From: Secundilactobacillus angelensis
GTDB lineage: Bacteria > Bacillota > Bacilli > Lactobacillales > Lactobacillaceae
DNA: 54,931 bases
Reading direction: 5' to 3'
Assembly: GCF_012641075.1 (NCBI RefSeq)
Contig: NZ_JAAXLJ010000017.1
Location: 1-54,931 of the forward strand
Below, piece after piece: positions 54,791 to 54,931 of the stretch. The notes below the pieces were generated by a model that was not told where the DNA came from, ran no database searches, and saw nothing but the letters and a program-made list of their open reading frames with translations. Numbering within the stretch: the stretch's first letter is position 1; each line of letters starts with the position of its first letter. The position numbers and the translations under genes were made by a program.

Positions 54791-54931
54791 AATTTTATGG
54801 TGCTACGATATTTGGAGTTGATAGACAACTTGCCTCTCAACTCCTTTTTCTATACCATTATTTATATTTGAATACGCAAATAGGACACCACACTATTTCG
54901 TGTTCACCGTTCCGACCAAAGAAAAGAGAAA

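Overview
The window is chromosomal DNA of a lactic acid bacterium, most likely of the family Lactobacillaceae. The evidence is three surface proteins that pair a KxYKxGKxW-type signal peptide with an LPQTxE sortase signal, a class 1A (fumarate-type) dihydroorotate dehydrogenase, a pyruvate oxidase of the Lactiplantibacillus type, PepN, strong GGAGG ribosome binding sites and moderate GC content. I cannot name the species from sequence alone. No tRNA, rRNA, CRISPR array, insertion sequence or prophage was recognised.

Region 1 (1-9 kb): a multi-stem inverted repeat of unknown nature, an NCS1 nucleobase permease under a PyrR-type attenuator, pyrD, a DUF1003 membrane protein, a pyruvate oxidase/pseudouridine synthase pair, a GH8-like lipoprotein and several small unknown genes.

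Region 2 (9-20 kb): two LPQTxE-anchored surface proteins flank pepN, a CPBP protease, a TauE/SafE exporter divergent from its probable TetR repressor, and a class A beta-lactamase-like serine hydrolase.

Region 3 (20-26 kb): a redox block on the minus strand: a zinc alcohol dehydrogenase and an AldA-like aldehyde dehydrogenase, with a cre-like box upstream, followed by a three-gene proton-translocating transhydrogenase (pntA1-pntA2-pntB). Together they could oxidise an alcohol to an acid and exchange NADH for NADPH.

Region 4 (26-45 kb): a MATE exporter with no canonical start codon, a fetA-fetB-type ABC exporter with an overlapping glutamine amidotransferase gene, a third large repeat-containing surface protein, an aminotransferase, a phosphoribosyltransferase, a quinone-oxidoreductase-like gene beside a padR-DUF1048 pair, an RsgA paralogue behind a tiny leader ORF, an ACR3 arsenite exporter, a zinc-ribbon membrane protein, and the vitamin B6 locus: a MocR-type regulator divergent from pdxS-pdxT across a perfect palindrome.

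Region 5 (45-54.9 kb): a defence island, all genes on the minus strand. A type I restriction-modification operon (hsdM-hsdS-hsdR) is followed by a two-gene CBASS-like unit: a SLATT-type membrane effector with four additional C-terminal membrane segments, and a CD-NTase-like nucleotidyltransferase with an AGS-C-like sensor domain. This unit looks AT-richer than the housekeeping genes. Downstream of it lies a short stretch that resembles a fragment of an hsdS recognition domain. A small secreted protein of unknown role closes the window.
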